From: an uncultured Candidatus Saccharibacteria bacterium
Lineage (GTDB): Bacteria; Patescibacteriota; Saccharimonadia; Saccharimonadales; Saccharimonadaceae
Assembly: GCA_934700415.1 (NCBI GenBank)
Contig: CAKUXN010000031.1
Span: 1-6,724, forward strand
Reading direction: 5' to 3'
Length of the DNA: 6,724 bases
Below are positions 5,387-6,724 of this stretch, in pieces. Both the position numbers and the translations under genes were made by a program. The stretch's first letter is position 1. Each line of letters begins with the position of its first letter. The notes under the pieces were generated by a model. It had not been told where the DNA came from. It ran no database searches and worked only from the letters and a program-made list of their open reading frames with translations.

Positions 5387-6724
5387 TTATTCCTCAATAT
5401 CTAAGATAACAGTAATTTTGTTAGGGTCGGAAGGAATCGATGATACCCATGGGTATGAAGGATCAATCCTGATGGAGCTAATTCCGTCAATATCTTTTAA
5501 GTCGTGTTGTGCGGTGCCAAGCCCTTTTCCTTTTATAATCTCGATAACGCCATTTTCAGTGACTTTAGGACCAGAAACATATGTCGCCTTTAGTTTCCCA
5601 GTGTAACCAGTATCAGTTTTGATGAAATTTTCAATAAATGGATTGTCAATATTATAGATTTTGAAATTTTCTGATAATTTAGCCTTAGTCTGAATAAACT
5701 CCTCGACTTTAGTTTTGTCTATATAATATATAGAATATGTAGTAGTTACACTGAGTTTAGCTTTTTCGCCTTCTTTGACTTCTTCTCCAATTTTCGGAGT
5801 AGATACTGCGTCACCTACACTTTGCTTAAAGCTTGGCTCGATTGCAAACGAGGATTCAGAAAGCTGATCAAACAATTTTTCTTTTTCTACTGATAAATCT
5901 GAGGACTCTAGGCTAGAAATGGCTTTATCAATATCGGCCTGGGTCACAATCTTGATTATTTTGTCGGAACCACCAGCCATTGCGGCGTCAGAATAGGCAC
6001 CAGAAACGTTAACTGGAGCCTTCCAACCAGTGCTAGACGCTTCAATATTATAAGCTTTCCCTGCAGCTACGGCAGTCACATTCACTCTACCATAAATAAG
6101 ACAGCCCAAATTTTTCAAACTTTCATTGTTGTTGCCATTTTCGCAGCCATCTTTAATATTAGTTAAATCACCTTCCCATGATATAGTCACTGTTTCGTCC
6201 GCCGTGTAGACTAGGTCACCGATTTTAAAGTTGGCACCAGTACTTATAGTACTTTCTCCGCCAGTAATTGGAAAGTATGAATAAATTACGACGTTTCCCT
6301 TAGCTTTTTCACCAATATTTTTTTCTCCAGTGGCGCTAAATTTAACCTCTGATTTATCTTCTAATTTTTTCTGTTCTAAGAAGAATTTACCTTCGCCGGC
6401 GTTTTCTTCAGTGAGTTTTTCCGTAAATGTAACATTTTCAGAAAAATTGTTCTTGGTGGTGCGAACGCCAACGGTGACCGTAGCAGCCGGTGCAATCCCA
6501 AAAGCCCATACCAAAACGAGAATTAATACTATTAGTCCGATTCCTCCGCCAATCCAGAGAAGCTTATGGGTCTGGAGCCACTCTACAAAAGGATTAGAAG
6601 ATAATTTCTTATCATTCTTCTGTTTTTTCTTGTCTTTTTTATTGTCAACGTCATTTTTAGCTTCGGTCTTTTCGCCGTCATCTTCTTTTTCTTCAGCTAC
6701 GTTTTCTTCATCTGAATCACCCTC
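5387..6724 (-). CDS. Baseplate_J-like membrane protein of CPR type, 3' part (start beyond right edge)
   Basis: The frame is open without a stop to the right edge, giving 445 visible residues; the true start lies outside. Counting from the first visible codon, residues 1-48 are a highly charged Glu/Asp/Lys cytosolic tail. Residues 55-76 are a single membrane helix (LLWIGGGIGLIVLILVLVWA). The rest, about 370 residues, is predicted to be outside. It contains an 'AKGNVVIYSYFP ... ISTGANFKIGDLVYTADETVTI ... GRVNVTAVAAGKAYNI ... MAGGSDKIIKIVTQADIDKA' series. That pattern resembles the Baseplate_J/gp47-like proteins widely annotated in Patescibacteria. Two cysteines (in DGCENGN and LGCLIYG) could form a disulfide. 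The function is unknown: it has no phage neighbours here and sits 2 bases before the YqgF-MltG gene, so a cell-envelope role is likelier than a tail part. The domain name is recalled, not searched. Confidence 0.8.
   Translation of the reverse strand, partial: EGDSDEENVAEEKEDDGEKTEAKNDVDNKKDKKKQKNDKKLSSNPFVEWLQTHKLLWIGGGIGLIVLILVLVWAFGIAPAATVTVGVRTTKNNFSENVTFTEKLTEENAGEGKFFLEQKKLEDKSEVKFSATGEKNIGEKAKGNVVIYSYFPITGGESTISTGANFKIGDLVYTADETVTISWEGDLTNIKDGCENGNNNESLKNLGCLIYGRVNVTAVAAGKAYNIEASSTGWKAPVNVSGAYSDAAMAGGSDKIIKIVTQADIDKAISSLESSDLSVEKEKLFDQLSESSFAIEPSFKQSVGDAVSTPKIGEEVKEGEKAKLSVTTTYSIYYIDKTKVEEFIQTKAKLSENFKIYNIDNPFIENFIKTDTGYTGKLKATYVSGPKVTENGVIEIIKGKGLGTAQHDLKDIDGISSIRIDPSYPWVSSIPSDPNKITVILDIEE
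5391..5395 (-). promoter_or_regulatory. Shine-Dalgarno supporting the GTG start of the YqgF-MltG gene
   Basis: GAGGA on the minus strand ends 6 bases before GTG 5384 and lies inside the last codons (GAG GAA TAA) of the upstream gene. This fixes the rare GTG as the start, agrees with the family N-terminus MKIIGLDVG, and implies translational coupling across a 2-base gap. Confidence 0.75.

Noticed and set aside
6512..6514. TTG at 6514 as the start of the rightmost gene
   Set aside because: It falls inside the membrane helix, and the frame stays open upstream with a sensible charged tail and the first half of the helix up to the window edge. The true start is outside.

Overview
The window looks like a piece of a Candidate Phyla Radiation (Patescibacteria) chromosome, most likely a Saccharibacteria (TM7)-type ultrasmall bacterium. 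The grounds are indirect: moderate-to-low GC, very tight packing, standard stop usage, compact and fused house-keeping proteins (a YqgF/RuvX domain joined to MltG), a Baseplate_J-like membrane protein of the kind commonly annotated in CPR genomes, and strong promoters placed so that two genes should have no 5' leader. The assignment is an inference from family knowledge; no marker search was possible.

Layout from left to right. (1) 1-500, minus: 5' part of trmD (tRNA m1G37 methyltransferase), running off the left edge. (2) 501-765: not a protein-coding gap. It holds a promoter, about 150 nt of strongly foldable sequence and a terminator-like hairpin, all on the minus strand. I read this as a small non-coding RNA gene of unknown family, followed by a separate extended -10 promoter touching the trmD start. 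(3) 766-1359, minus: a 197-residue protein that looks like an RNA polymerase alpha C-terminal domain followed by a sigma-70 region 4 helix-turn-helix, with its own terminator. (4) 1360-1498: a divergent control region with several repeat elements. (5) 1499-2884, plus: obg (ribosome-assembly GTPase), with a compound palindromic element inside its coding sequence. (6) 2887-6724, minus: a three-gene envelope operon read right to left: a partial Baseplate_J-like membrane protein, a YqgF-MltG fusion, and a LysM-LysM-CHAP peptidoglycan hydrolase. Gene junctions here are 2 nt and -4 nt.

How the genes work together. The left half is about translation and transcription (TrmD, Obg, and a protein resembling RNA polymerase parts). 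The right half is about the cell wall: MltG cleaves nascent glycan strands at the membrane, and the LysM-CHAP protein would bind and cut peptidoglycan outside the cell. The obg and LysM-CHAP genes converge with only 2 nt between stop codons and no visible terminator between them.

Most worth a second look: the orphan small RNA before trmD, the alpha-CTD/sigma-4 composite protein, the nested palindromic element inside obg, the nuclease-fold/transglycosylase fusion, and the matching leaderless extended -10 promoters.
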